A stretch of DNA of 64,000 nucleotides from Rhizobium leguminosarum (GTDB lineage Bacteria; Pseudomonadota; Alphaproteobacteria; Rhizobiales; Rhizobiaceae). This document shows, piece by piece, positions 33,475 to 42,519 of the stretch; position 1 is the first letter of the stretch, and each line of letters starts with the position of its first letter. The stretch covers positions 3,798,501-3,862,500 of the forward strand of contig NZ_CP025012.1 of assembly GCF_002953715.1 (NCBI RefSeq). Direction: 5' to 3'. Made by a program: the position numbers and the translations under genes. The notes under the pieces were generated by a model that worked only from the letters and a program-made list of their open reading frames with translations, did no database searches and was not told the origin of the DNA.

Positions 33475-35937
33475 ATGAACACTGTTTCTAAGCCGATCAT
33501 CCCCTCCCCCGCCCCTCGCAGTTCAAGGCCGGAAATTCTCGCTGAAGAAATCATCGAACGTCTGACCTACCGCATCGGCAAGGACGCCAAGGTGGCAAAG
33601 CCGCATGACTGGCTGACGGCGACGATCCTGGTGGTGCGCGACCGCATCATCGACAGGTGGATGGCTTCCACCCGTGAGGTTTATGCGACCGGCGCCAAGC
33701 GCGTCTATTATCTTTCTCTTGAATTCCTGATCGGCCGCCTGATGCGCGACGCCGTTTCGAACCTCGGCCTGATGGAGGAAGTGCGCGACGCGCTCGCCTC
33801 GCTCGGCGTCGACGTCAACGTCATCGCCGGCCTGGAGCCGGATGCCGCGCTCGGCAACGGCGGCCTCGGCCGCCTGGCTGCCTGTTTCATGGAGAGCATG
33901 GCGACCGTCGACGTTCCGGCCTATGGCTACGGCATCCGCTATGTTCACGGCCTCTTCCGCCAGCAGCTGGCCGACGGCTGGCAGGTGGAACTGCCGGAAA
34001 ACTGGCTCGCCCATGGCAATCCCTGGGAATTCGAGCGCCGCGAAAGCGCCTATGAAATCGGCTTCGGCGGCGCCGTCGAATTCATCACCACCCATGACGA
34101 CCAGCCGCGCTACGTCTGGAAACCGGCCGAGCGCGTCATTGCCGCCGCCTTCGACACGCCGGCCGTCGGCTGGCGCGGCAAGCGCGTCAACACGCTGCGC
34201 CTCTGGTCGGCGCAACCGATCGATCCGATCCTGCTCGATGCCTTCAACGCCGGCGACCACATCGGCGCGCTCCGCGAAAGCAACAAGGCCGAAAGCCTGA
34301 CCCGGGTTCTCTATCCTGCCGACGCCACCCCGGCCGGCCAGGAACTGCGCCTGCGCCAGGAATTCTTCTTCTCGTCGGCCTCGCTGCAGGACATCCTGCG
34401 CCGCCATCTGCAGCAATATGACGACTTCACCTCGCTGCCGGACAAGGTGGCGATCCAGCTGAACGACACCCACCCCGCCGTCTCGGTCGCCGAACTCGTG
34501 CGCCTGCTCTGTGACGTGCATGGCATGGATTTCGACCAGGCCTGGGAAATCACCCGCCATACCTTCTCCTACACCAACCACACGCTTCTGCCCGAAGCGC
34601 TGGAAAGCTGGGCGGTGCCGCTGTTTGAGCGTCTGCTGCCGCGCCATATGCAGATCATCTATGCGATCAATGCCAAGATCCTGATCGACGCCCGTAAGGG
34701 CAAGAACTTCTCCGATGGCGAAATCCGCTCGATCTCGCTGATCGATGAAAGCGGCGACCGCCGCGTGCGCATGGGCAACCTCGCTTTCGTCGGCTCGCAT
34801 TCGATCAATGGCGTCTCGGCGCTGCACACCGACCTGATGAAGGTCACCGTCTTCGCCGACCTGCACAAGCTCTATCCCGACCGCATCAACAACAAGACCA
34901 ACGGCATCACGCCGCGCCGCTGGCTGCAGCAGTGCAATCCCGGTCTCACCGGCCTGATCCGCGAGGCGATCGGCGACGAATTCCTCGATGATGCCGAGAA
35001 GCTCCGCGCGCTCGACGTGCACTCCTCCGATCCGGCTTTCCAGCAGAAGTTCGCAGCCGTAAAGCGCGCCAACAAGGTGGCACTCTCCAACCTCGTCGCC
35101 AGCCGCATGGGTGTGAAGCTCGATCCGTCGGCGATGTTCGACATCCAGATCAAGCGTATCCACGAATACAAGCGCCAGCTGCTGAACATCATCGAGGCCG
35201 TCGCGCTCTACGACCAGATCCGCTCGCATCCCGAGCTCGACTGGGTGCCGCGCGTGAAACTCTTCGCCGGCAAGGCGGCGCCGAGTTATTACAATGCCAA
35301 GCTCATCATCAAGCTGATCAACGACGTCTCCCGCACGATCAACAACGATCCGTCGGTACGCGGCCTGCTGAAAATCGTCTTCGTGCCGAACTACAATGTC
35401 TCGCTCGCCGAGGTCATGGTTCCCGCCGCCGACCTCTCGGAGCAGATCTCGACCGCCGGCATGGAAGCCTCCGGCACCGGCAACATGAAGTTCGGCCTCA
35501 ACGGCGCACTGACGATCGGCACGCTCGATGGCGCCAATGTCGAGATGCGCGACAATGTCGGCGAGGACAACATCGTCATCTTCGGCCTCAAGGCCGACGA
35601 GGTGTCGAAAGTCCGCAGTGATGGCCACAATCCCCGCGCCATCATCGAGGGATCGCGCGAACTCGCCCAGGCGCTTGCCGCTATCGGTTCCGGCGTCTTC
35701 TCGCCCGATGACCGCAACCGCTACACGGCGCTGATCGACGGCATCTATTCGCATGACTGGTTCATGGTCGCTGCCGACTTCGACGCCTATGCCCAGGCCC
35801 AGCGGGAAGTCGACCAGATCTGGACCAACCAGTCCGCCTGGTACACCAAGACAATCAACAATACGGCGCGGATGGGCTGGTTCTCTTCCGACCGTACCAT
35901 CAGGCAATATGCAGACGAAATCTGGAGAGCCGGATGA
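33475..35937 (+). CDS. glgP: Glycogen/alpha-glucan phosphorylase
   Basis: 820 residues, the usual size. It releases glucose-1-phosphate from glycogen chain ends. The PLP lysine is Lys672 in ASGTGNMKFGLNGALT; other hallmarks are LGNGGLGRLAACFMES, YGIRYVHGLFRQ and the IHEYKRQLLN helix. No regulatory N-terminal phosphorylation site is expected in bacteria. It is the first gene of the operon, 280 bp after the preceding terminator, so the main promoter should be in 33262-33474. Overlaps glgB by 4 bp (ATGA). Confidence 0.95.
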   Translation: MNTVSKPIIPSPAPRSSRPEILAEEIIERLTYRIGKDAKVAKPHDWLTATILVVRDRIIDRWMASTREVYATGAKRVYYLSLEFLIGRLMRDAVSNLGLMEEVRDALASLGVDVNVIAGLEPDAALGNGGLGRLAACFMESMATVDVPAYGYGIRYVHGLFRQQLADGWQVELPENWLAHGNPWEFERRESAYEIGFGGAVEFITTHDDQPRYVWKPAERVIAAAFDTPAVGWRGKRVNTLRLWSAQPIDPILLDAFNAGDHIGALRESNKAESLTRVLYPADATPAGQELRLRQEFFFSSASLQDILRRHLQQYDDFTSLPDKVAIQLNDTHPAVSVAELVRLLCDVHGMDFDQAWEITRHTFSYTNHTLLPEALESWAVPLFERLLPRHMQIIYAINAKILIDARKGKNFSDGEIRSISLIDESGDRRVRMGNLAFVGSHSINGVSALHTDLMKVTVFADLHKLYPDRINNKTNGITPRRWLQQCNPGLTGLIREAIGDEFLDDAEKLRALDVHSSDPAFQQKFAAVKRANKVALSNLVASRMGVKLDPSAMFDIQIKRIHEYKRQLLNIIEAVALYDQIRSHPELDWVPRVKLFAGKAAPSYYNAKLIIKLINDVSRTINNDPSVRGLLKIVFVPNYNVSLAEVMVPAADLSEQISTAGMEASGTGNMKFGLNGALTIGTLDGANVEMRDNVGEDNIVIFGLKADEVSKVRSDGHNPRAIIEGSRELAQALAAIGSGVFSPDDRNRYTALIDGIYSHDWFMVAADFDAYAQAQREVDQIWTNQSAWYTKTINNTARMGWFSSDRTIRQYADEIWRAG

Positions 35938-38141
35938 AAACGCCGAAGATCGTCCCTGAAGTAAAGCTTTCCTGGGAAATTTCGGCAGATGAAATCACGG
36001 CGATCCTTGCCGGCTCGCATTCCAATCCCTTTGCCGTCCTGGGTGTGCATCAGGCCGGCGACGCCTTCGTCGCCCGGTGCTTCATCCAGGGCGCAGAGGA
36101 GGTGACCGCCATGACGCTCGATGGCGGCGTCATCGGCGAGCTGAAACAACTCCATGCCGACGGCGTCTTTGCCGGCCCGGTTTCCCTCACAAAGCTCCAG
36201 CCGGTGCGTTACCGTGCCCGGCGAGGCGATGCCGAATGGGCTGTCACCGATCCCTACAGTTTCGGTCCGGTGCTCGGACCGATGGACGATTATTTCGCCC
36301 GCGAGGGTTCGCACCTGCGCCTATTCGACAAGATGGGCGCCCACCTCATCAAGCATGACGGCGCCCAGGGCATCCATTTCGCCGTCTGGGCGCCGAATGC
36401 GCAGCGCGTCTCCGTCGTCGGTGATTTCAACAATTGGGACGGCCGTCGCCACGTGATGCGCTTCCGCTCCGATAGCGGCATCTGGGAAATCTTTGCTCCT
36501 GACGTACCGATCGGCGTCGCTTACAAGTTCGAAATCCGCGGCCAGGACGGCGTATTGCTGCCGCTGAAGGCAGATCCCTTTGCACGGCGCAGCGAGCTCC
36601 GACCGAAGACCGCCTCGATCACCGCCGCCGAACTGGAGCAGGAGTGGGAAGACGAGGCCCATCTGAAGCACTGGCGCGAGACCGACAAGCGCCGCCAGCC
36701 GATCTCGATCTACGAGGTGCATGCCGCCTCCTGGCAACGCCGGCAGGACGGCACGATGCTGTCCTGGGACGAGCTCGCCTCCAGCCTCATCCCCTATTGC
36801 GCCGACATGGGCTTCACGCATATCGAATTCCTGCCGATCACCGAGTACCCCTACGACCCCTCCTGGGGTTACCAGACGACCGGCCTCTATGCGCCGACCG
36901 CGCGTTTCGGCGAGCCGGAGGGTTTTGCCCGTTTCGTCAACGGCTGCCACAAGGTCGGCATCGGCGTCATCCTCGACTGGGTGCCGGCGCATTTTCCGAC
37001 CGACGAACACGGTCTCGGCTGGTTCGACGGCACCGCCCTCTACGAGCACGAAGATCCGCGCAAGGGCTTCCACCCGGACTGGAGCACGGCGATCTACAAT
37101 TTCGGCCGCACCGAGGTCGTTTCCTATCTCGTTAACAACGCGCTCTACTGGGCCGAAAAATTCCATCTCGACGGTCTGCGTGTCGATGCTGTCGCTTCGA
37201 TGCTCTACCTCGATTATTCGCGCAAGCACGGCGAGTGGATCCCGAACGAATATGGCGGCAACGAGAACCTCGAAGCGGTCCGTTTTCTGCAGGATCTCAA
37301 CATCCGCATCTATGGCAAAAATTCCAACGTCATGACCATCGCCGAGGAATCGACCTCCTGGCCGAAAGTCTCGCAGCCCGTCCATGAAGGCGGCCTCGGC
37401 TTCGGTTTCAAGTGGAACATGGGCTTCATGCACGACACGCTGAGCTACATGAGCCGTGATCCCATCTATCGCGGGCACCACCACAACGAACTCACCTTCG
37501 GCCTGCTCTACGCCTATTCGGAAAATTTCGTCTTGCCGCTCTCGCATGACGAGGTTGTCCATGGAAAAGGCTCGCTGATCGCCAAGATGCCGGGCGACGA
37601 CTGGCAGAAATTCGCTAATCTGCGCGCCTACTACGCCTATATGTGGGGCTATCCCGGCAAGAAGCTGTTGTTCATGGGCCAGGAATTCGCCCAGTGGAGC
37701 GAGTGGAGCGAAGAGAAGGCACTCGACTGGAACCTGCTTCAGTATCGCATGCACGAGGGCATGCGGCGCCTGGTGCGCGACCTCAATTTCACCTATCGCA
37801 GCAAGCCTGCGCTGCATGAGCGTGACTGCGAAGGCGAAGGTTTCGAATGGCTGGTCGCCGACGACCACCAGAATTCCGTCTTTGCCTGGCTGCGCAAGGC
37901 GCCGGGCCAGAAGCCGGTCGCCGTCATCACCAATTTCACCCCTGTCTATCGCGAGAACTACTCGATCCGCCTGCCGTCTGCAGGCCGCTGGCGGGAAATC
38001 CTGAACACCGATGCCGACATTTACGGCGGCAGCGGCAAGGGCAATGGCGGGCGCGTGCAGGCCGTCGATGCCGGCGGCAACATCACCTGCTCGATTACCT
38101 TGCCGCCCTTGGCGACAATCATGCTTGAACCTGAAAATTAG
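35934..38141 (+). CDS. glgB: 1,4-alpha-glucan branching enzyme
   Basis: 735 residues, GH13 family. Domains in order: an N-terminal module (about 20-110), a CBM48 beta module (VWAPNAQRVSVVGDFNNWDGR), the (beta/alpha)8 barrel with EFLPITEYPYDPSWGYQ, nucleophile Asp418 in DGLRVDAVAS and acid Glu in TIAEESTSWP, then HDEVVHGKGSL and a C-terminal beta domain. It forms the alpha-1,6 branches of glycogen. Translationally coupled to glgP; glgC follows after 19 bases. Confidence 0.96.
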   Translation: MKTPKIVPEVKLSWEISADEITAILAGSHSNPFAVLGVHQAGDAFVARCFIQGAEEVTAMTLDGGVIGELKQLHADGVFAGPVSLTKLQPVRYRARRGDAEWAVTDPYSFGPVLGPMDDYFAREGSHLRLFDKMGAHLIKHDGAQGIHFAVWAPNAQRVSVVGDFNNWDGRRHVMRFRSDSGIWEIFAPDVPIGVAYKFEIRGQDGVLLPLKADPFARRSELRPKTASITAAELEQEWEDEAHLKHWRETDKRRQPISIYEVHAASWQRRQDGTMLSWDELASSLIPYCADMGFTHIEFLPITEYPYDPSWGYQTTGLYAPTARFGEPEGFARFVNGCHKVGIGVILDWVPAHFPTDEHGLGWFDGTALYEHEDPRKGFHPDWSTAIYNFGRTEVVSYLVNNALYWAEKFHLDGLRVDAVASMLYLDYSRKHGEWIPNEYGGNENLEAVRFLQDLNIRIYGKNSNVMTIAEESTSWPKVSQPVHEGGLGFGFKWNMGFMHDTLSYMSRDPIYRGHHHNELTFGLLYAYSENFVLPLSHDEVVHGKGSLIAKMPGDDWQKFANLRAYYAYMWGYPGKKLLFMGQEFAQWSEWSEEKALDWNLLQYRMHEGMRRLVRDLNFTYRSKPALHERDCEGEGFEWLVADDHQNSVFAWLRKAPGQKPVAVITNFTPVYRENYSIRLPSAGRWREILNTDADIYGGSGKGNGGRVQAVDAGGNITCSITLPPLATIMLEPEN

Positions 38142-38160
38142 TGACTGGTGGGAGGAGAAA

Positions 38161-39423
38161 ATGGTAGAAAAGCGCGTTCAGCCACTTGCCCGCGATGCAA
38201 TGGCTTATGTTCTGGCGGGCGGCAGGGGAAGCCGTCTCAAGGAACTCACCGACCGGCGTGCCAAGCCGGCCGTCTATTTTGGCGGCAAGGCCCGCATCAT
38301 CGATTTCGCCCTGTCGAACGCCCTGAATTCCGGCATCCGCCGCATCGGCGTCGCCACGCAATACAAGGCGCATTCGCTGATCCGCCACATGCAGCGCGGC
38401 TGGAACTTCTTCCGCCCTGAGCGTAACGAGAGCTTCGACATTCTGCCGGCCAGCCAGCGCGTCTCCGAGACACAATGGTATGAAGGTACGGCCGACGCCG
38501 TCTATCAGAACATCGACATCATCCAGGATTACGGTGTCGAATACATGGTCATTCTCGCCGGCGACCACGTCTACAAGATGGACTATGAATGGATGCTGCA
38601 GCAGCACGTCGATTCCGGCGCCGACGTCACCATCGGCTGCCTGGAAGTGCCGCGCATGGAAGCGAGCGGCTTCGGCGTCATGCATGTCAACGACAAGGAC
38701 GAGATCATCGCCTTCGTCGAGAAACCGGCCGATCCGCCGCCCATTCCCGACAAGCCGGATTTCGCCCTCGCCTCAATGGGCATCTACGTCTTCCACACCA
38801 AGTTCCTGCTCGATGCGCTGCGCCGCGACGCTGCCGACCCGACCTCGAGCCGCGACTTTGGCAAGGACATTATCCCCTATATCGTCAAGAACGGTAAGGC
38901 GGTCGCCCACCGCTTCGCCAAGTCCTGCGTCCGTTCGGATTTCGAGCATGAACCCTACTGGCGCGACGTCGGCACGATCGACGCCTATTGGCAGGCCAAT
39001 ATCGACCTGACGGCGATCGTTCCGGAGCTCGACATCTACGACAAGTCCTGGCCGATCTGGACCTATGCCGAGATCACCCCGCCGGCGAAATTCGTCCATG
39101 ACGACGAGGATCGCCGCGGCTCGGCCACCTCCTCCGTTGTGTCAGGCGACTGCATCATCTCGGGCGCCATGCTCAACAACAGCCTGCTCTTCACGGGCGT
39201 CAGGGCCAACTCCTTCTCCAAGATGGAAGGGGCGGTCATCCTGCCGAATGTGAAGATCGGGCGGCGCGCGCAGCTCAAGAATGTGGTGATCGACCATGGC
39301 GTCGTCATTCCGGAAGGCCTGGTCGTCGGCGAGGATCCCGAGCTCGATGCCAAGCGCTTCCGGCGGACGGAAAGCGGCATCTGCCTGATCACGCAACCGA
39401 TGATCGACAAGCTGGATATCTGA
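38161..39423 (+). CDS. glgC: Glucose-1-phosphate adenylyltransferase (ADP-glucose pyrophosphorylase)
   Basis: 420 residues. Makes ADP-glucose, the committed glycogen precursor, and is allosterically controlled in this family (fructose-6-phosphate and pyruvate activate in rhizobia-related species). The nucleotidyltransferase signature AYVLAGGRGSRLKELTDRRAKP and substrate motifs YWRDVGTIDAYW and FVEKPADPP are present; the C-terminal third is a left-handed beta helix. ATG at 38161 follows GGGAGGAG. An upstream in-frame start inside glgB is rejected. glgA begins 3 bases after the stop. Confidence 0.96.
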   Translation: MVEKRVQPLARDAMAYVLAGGRGSRLKELTDRRAKPAVYFGGKARIIDFALSNALNSGIRRIGVATQYKAHSLIRHMQRGWNFFRPERNESFDILPASQRVSETQWYEGTADAVYQNIDIIQDYGVEYMVILAGDHVYKMDYEWMLQQHVDSGADVTIGCLEVPRMEASGFGVMHVNDKDEIIAFVEKPADPPPIPDKPDFALASMGIYVFHTKFLLDALRRDAADPTSSRDFGKDIIPYIVKNGKAVAHRFAKSCVRSDFEHEPYWRDVGTIDAYWQANIDLTAIVPELDIYDKSWPIWTYAEITPPAKFVHDDEDRRGSATSSVVSGDCIISGAMLNNSLLFTGVRANSFSKMEGAVILPNVKIGRRAQLKNVVIDHGVVIPEGLVVGEDPELDAKRFRRTESGICLITQPMIDKLDI

Positions 39424-39426
39424 CTT

Positions 39427-40869
39427 ATGAAAGTTCTTTCGGTTTCGTCCGAAGTCTTCCCTTTGATCAAGACAGGGGGTCTGGCCGATGTGTCCGGCGC
39501 CCTGCCGATTGCTCTCAAAGCCTTCGGGGTCGAGACCAAGACCCTTCTGCCCGGCTATCCCGCCGTCATGAAGGTCATTCGCGACCCGGTCGTCAGGCTC
39601 GAAATCCCCGACCTGCTCGGTGAGCGGGCGACCGTGCTCGAGGTCCAGCACGAGGGCGTCGATCTGCTCGTCCTCGATGCGCCGGCCTATTACGACAGGC
39701 CGGGCGGGCCCTATCTCGATCCGCTCGGCAAAGACTATCCCGACAACTGGCGTCGGTTCGCCGCCCTGTCGCTCGCCGCCTCCGAGATCGCCGCCGGTCT
39801 GCTGCCCGGCTGGCGGCCCGATCTCGTCCACACCCACGACTGGCAGGCGGCGCTGACGTCGGTCTATATGCGCTATTATCCGACGCCGGAACTGCCGAGC
39901 GTGCTGACCATTCACAACATCGCCTTCCAGGGCCAGTTCGGTTCCGAGATCTTTCCCGGCCTGCGCCTGCCTGCCCATGCCTTCGCCACCGAAAGCATCG
40001 AATATTACGGCACTGTCGGCTTCCTCAAAGGCGGCCTTAAGACCGCGCATGCGATCACGACAGTCAGCCCGACCTATGCCGATGAGATTCTGACGTCGGA
40101 ATTCGGCATGGGGCTGGAGGGCGTCATCGCCAGCCGCATCGACGATCTGCACGGCATCGTCAACGGCATCGACACCGATATCTGGAACCCGGCGACCGAT
40201 CCTGTCGTCCACACCCATTACGGCCCGACGACACTGAAGAACCGCGAGGAGAACCGTCGCTCGATCGCCGAATTCTTCCGCCTCGACAATGACGACGCCC
40301 CGATCTTCTGCGTCATCAGCCGTCTCACCTGGCAGAAGGGCATGGATGTCGTCGCCAACATCGCCGACGAGATCGTCGCCATGGGCGGCAAGCTCGTCGT
40401 GCTCGGCTCCGGCGAAGCCGCACTTGAAGGCGCGCTGCTCGCCGCAGCCGCCCGCCATCCCGGCCGCATCGGCGTCTCGATCGGTTATAACGAGCCGATG
40501 TCGCACCTGATGCAGGCCGGCTGCGATGCGATCATCATCCCCTCGCGCTTCGAACCCTGCGGCCTGACCCAGCTTTACGGCCTGCGTTACGGCTGCGTGC
40601 CGATCGTCGCCCGCACCGGCGGGTTGAATGACACTGTGATCGACGCCAATCACGCCGCACTTGCGGCGAAAGTCGCAACCGGCATACAATTTGCGCCCGT
40701 AACCGAAACAGGCATGCTACAGGCAATCCGCCGTGCGATGCACTTTTATCAGGACCGAAAACTCTGGACCCAATTGCAAAAGCAGGGCATGAAATCGGAT
40801 GTCTCCTGGGAGAAGAGCGCCGAACGCTACGCTGCCCTCTATTCAAGCCTCGTCTCGAAAGGCATGTGA
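39427..40869 (+). CDS. glgA: Glycogen synthase (ADP-glucose), GT5 family
   Basis: 480 residues. Adds glucose from ADP-glucose to growing glycogen. The N-terminal KTGGLADVSGALP (Lys15) is the ADP-glucose-binding motif; VHTHDWQAAL, and a C-terminal PSRFEPCGLTQLYGLRYG with the retaining-glycosyltransferase glutamate and TGGLNDTV complete a two-Rossmann GT-B enzyme. It sits between glgC and pgm with 3- and 6-base gaps, so coupled expression is expected. Confidence 0.96.
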   Translation: MKVLSVSSEVFPLIKTGGLADVSGALPIALKAFGVETKTLLPGYPAVMKVIRDPVVRLEIPDLLGERATVLEVQHEGVDLLVLDAPAYYDRPGGPYLDPLGKDYPDNWRRFAALSLAASEIAAGLLPGWRPDLVHTHDWQAALTSVYMRYYPTPELPSVLTIHNIAFQGQFGSEIFPGLRLPAHAFATESIEYYGTVGFLKGGLKTAHAITTVSPTYADEILTSEFGMGLEGVIASRIDDLHGIVNGIDTDIWNPATDPVVHTHYGPTTLKNREENRRSIAEFFRLDNDDAPIFCVISRLTWQKGMDVVANIADEIVAMGGKLVVLGSGEAALEGALLAAAARHPGRIGVSIGYNEPMSHLMQAGCDAIIIPSRFEPCGLTQLYGLRYGCVPIVARTGGLNDTVIDANHAALAAKVATGIQFAPVTETGMLQAIRRAMHFYQDRKLWTQLQKQGMKSDVSWEKSAERYAALYSSLVSKGM

Positions 40870-40875
40870 ACTAAA

Positions 40876-42507
40876 ATGATCAAGTCCGTCCCCACCACGC
40901 CCTATCTGGACCAGAAACCCGGCACGTCGGGCCTGCGCAAGAAGGTTCCGGTCTTCCAACAGCCGAACTATGCGGAGAACTTCATCCAGTCGATCTTCGA
41001 TTCGCTGGAAGGCTATCAGGGCAAGTGCCTCGTCATCGGCGGCGACGGACGCTACTACAATCGCGAGGTCATCCAGAAGGCGGTCAAGATGGCCGCCGCC
41101 AATGGCTTCGGCAAGGTCATGGTCGGCAAGGGCGGCATCCTGTCGACGCCGGCCGCTTCCCACATCATCCGCAAATACAAGGCTTTCGGCGGCATCATCC
41201 TCTCCGCCAGCCACAATCCCGGCGGCCCGACCGAAGACTTCGGCATCAAATACAACATCAACAATGGCGGCCCGGCGCCGGAAAAGATCACCGACGCGAT
41301 CTATGCGCGCTCCAAGACGATCGACAGCTACAAGATCGCTGATTTCGCCGACGTCAATCTCGACCGCATCGGCAAGGACGAGCTTCCCGGCGGCACGATC
41401 CTCTCGGTCATCGACCCGGTCGAGGACTATGCTGCGCTGATGGAAGAGCTGTTTGATTTCGGCGCCATCCGCAATCTGATCAGCCTCGGCTTCCGCATTG
41501 CCTTCGATGGAATGAGCGCCGTCACCGGCCCCTATGCCAAGGAAATCTTCGAAAATCGTCTCGGCGCTCCCTCGGGTTCGGTGCGCAATTTCATGCCGCT
41601 GCCGGATTTCGGCGGCCATCATCCGGACCCGAACCCGGTTCACTGCAAGGAACTCTTCGATGAGATGATGGGCGATGACGCGCCCGATTTCGGCGCCGCC
41701 TCCGACGGCGACGGCGACCGCAATCTCATTATCGGCCGCGGCATCTTCGTCACGCCTTCCGACAGCCTGGCGATCCTTGCCGCCAACGCCAATCTCGCGC
41801 CCGGCTATTCCGGCGGCCTTGCCGGCATCGCTCGCTCGATGCCGACATCAGGCGCTGCCGACCGCGTCGCCGAAAAGCGCGGCATCGGCATGTATGAAAC
41901 GCCGACCGGCTGGAAGTTCTTCGGCAACCTGCTCGACGCCGGCATGGCGACGATCTGCGGTGAGGAAAGCTCCGGCACGGGGTCCAGTCACGTCCGCGAA
42001 AAGGATGGCCTCTGGGCCGTGCTGTTGTGGCTGAACATTCTTGCCGTGCGCGGCGAGAGCGTCGCCGATATCGTCACCCAGCACTGGCAGACCTACGGCC
42101 GCAACTATTACTCACGCCATGATTATGAAGGCCTCGACACCGATGCCGCAAACGGCCTGGTGGACAATCTCCGCAGCCAGCTTTCCACCCTGCCCGGCAA
42201 GAGCTTTGGCAGCCTGAAGGTCGAGAAGGCCGACGACTTCGCCTACCACGACCCGATCGACAAATCGGTGAGCGAGCATCAGGGTATCCGCGTGCTCTTC
42301 GAGGGCGGCTCCCGCGTCGTCTTCCGTCTGTCCGGCACCGGCACGTCTGGCGCAACCTTGCGCGTCTATATCGAACGCTACGAGCCGGATTCGACTCGCC
42401 ACAACATCGAAACGCAGGAAGCGCTCGCCGATCTGATCGCGGCCGCCGAAAGCATTGCCAGCATTCGGGAACGCACGGGACGCGATGCGCCAACCGTGAT
42501 CACCTGA
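40876..42507 (+). CDS. pgm: Phosphoglucomutase (alpha-D-glucose)
   Basis: 543 residues. Interconverts glucose-1-phosphate and glucose-6-phosphate, feeding glycogen synthesis and, in rhizobia (where it is known as exoC), UDP-glucose-derived exopolysaccharide and cyclic glucans. The phosphoserine loop is Ser112 in LSASHNPGG; the metal site is ASDGDGDRNLI; the sugar loop is CGEESSGTGSSH; and the phosphate-binding RLSGTGTSGATLR is near the C-terminus. A single gene serving both pathways would make mutants pleiotropic. 12 bases before glgX. Confidence 0.95.
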   Translation: MIKSVPTTPYLDQKPGTSGLRKKVPVFQQPNYAENFIQSIFDSLEGYQGKCLVIGGDGRYYNREVIQKAVKMAAANGFGKVMVGKGGILSTPAASHIIRKYKAFGGIILSASHNPGGPTEDFGIKYNINNGGPAPEKITDAIYARSKTIDSYKIADFADVNLDRIGKDELPGGTILSVIDPVEDYAALMEELFDFGAIRNLISLGFRIAFDGMSAVTGPYAKEIFENRLGAPSGSVRNFMPLPDFGGHHPDPNPVHCKELFDEMMGDDAPDFGAASDGDGDRNLIIGRGIFVTPSDSLAILAANANLAPGYSGGLAGIARSMPTSGAADRVAEKRGIGMYETPTGWKFFGNLLDAGMATICGEESSGTGSSHVREKDGLWAVLLWLNILAVRGESVADIVTQHWQTYGRNYYSRHDYEGLDTDAANGLVDNLRSQLSTLPGKSFGSLKVEKADDFAYHDPIDKSVSEHQGIRVLFEGGSRVVFRLSGTGTSGATLRVYIERYEPDSTRHNIETQEALADLIAAAESIASIRERTGRDAPTVIT

Positions 42508-42519
42508 TCCGGGGGGAAC

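Noticed and set aside
33523..35907. 794-codon minus-strand frame opposite glgP
   Set aside because: Antisense shadow; glgP carries all catalytic motifs.
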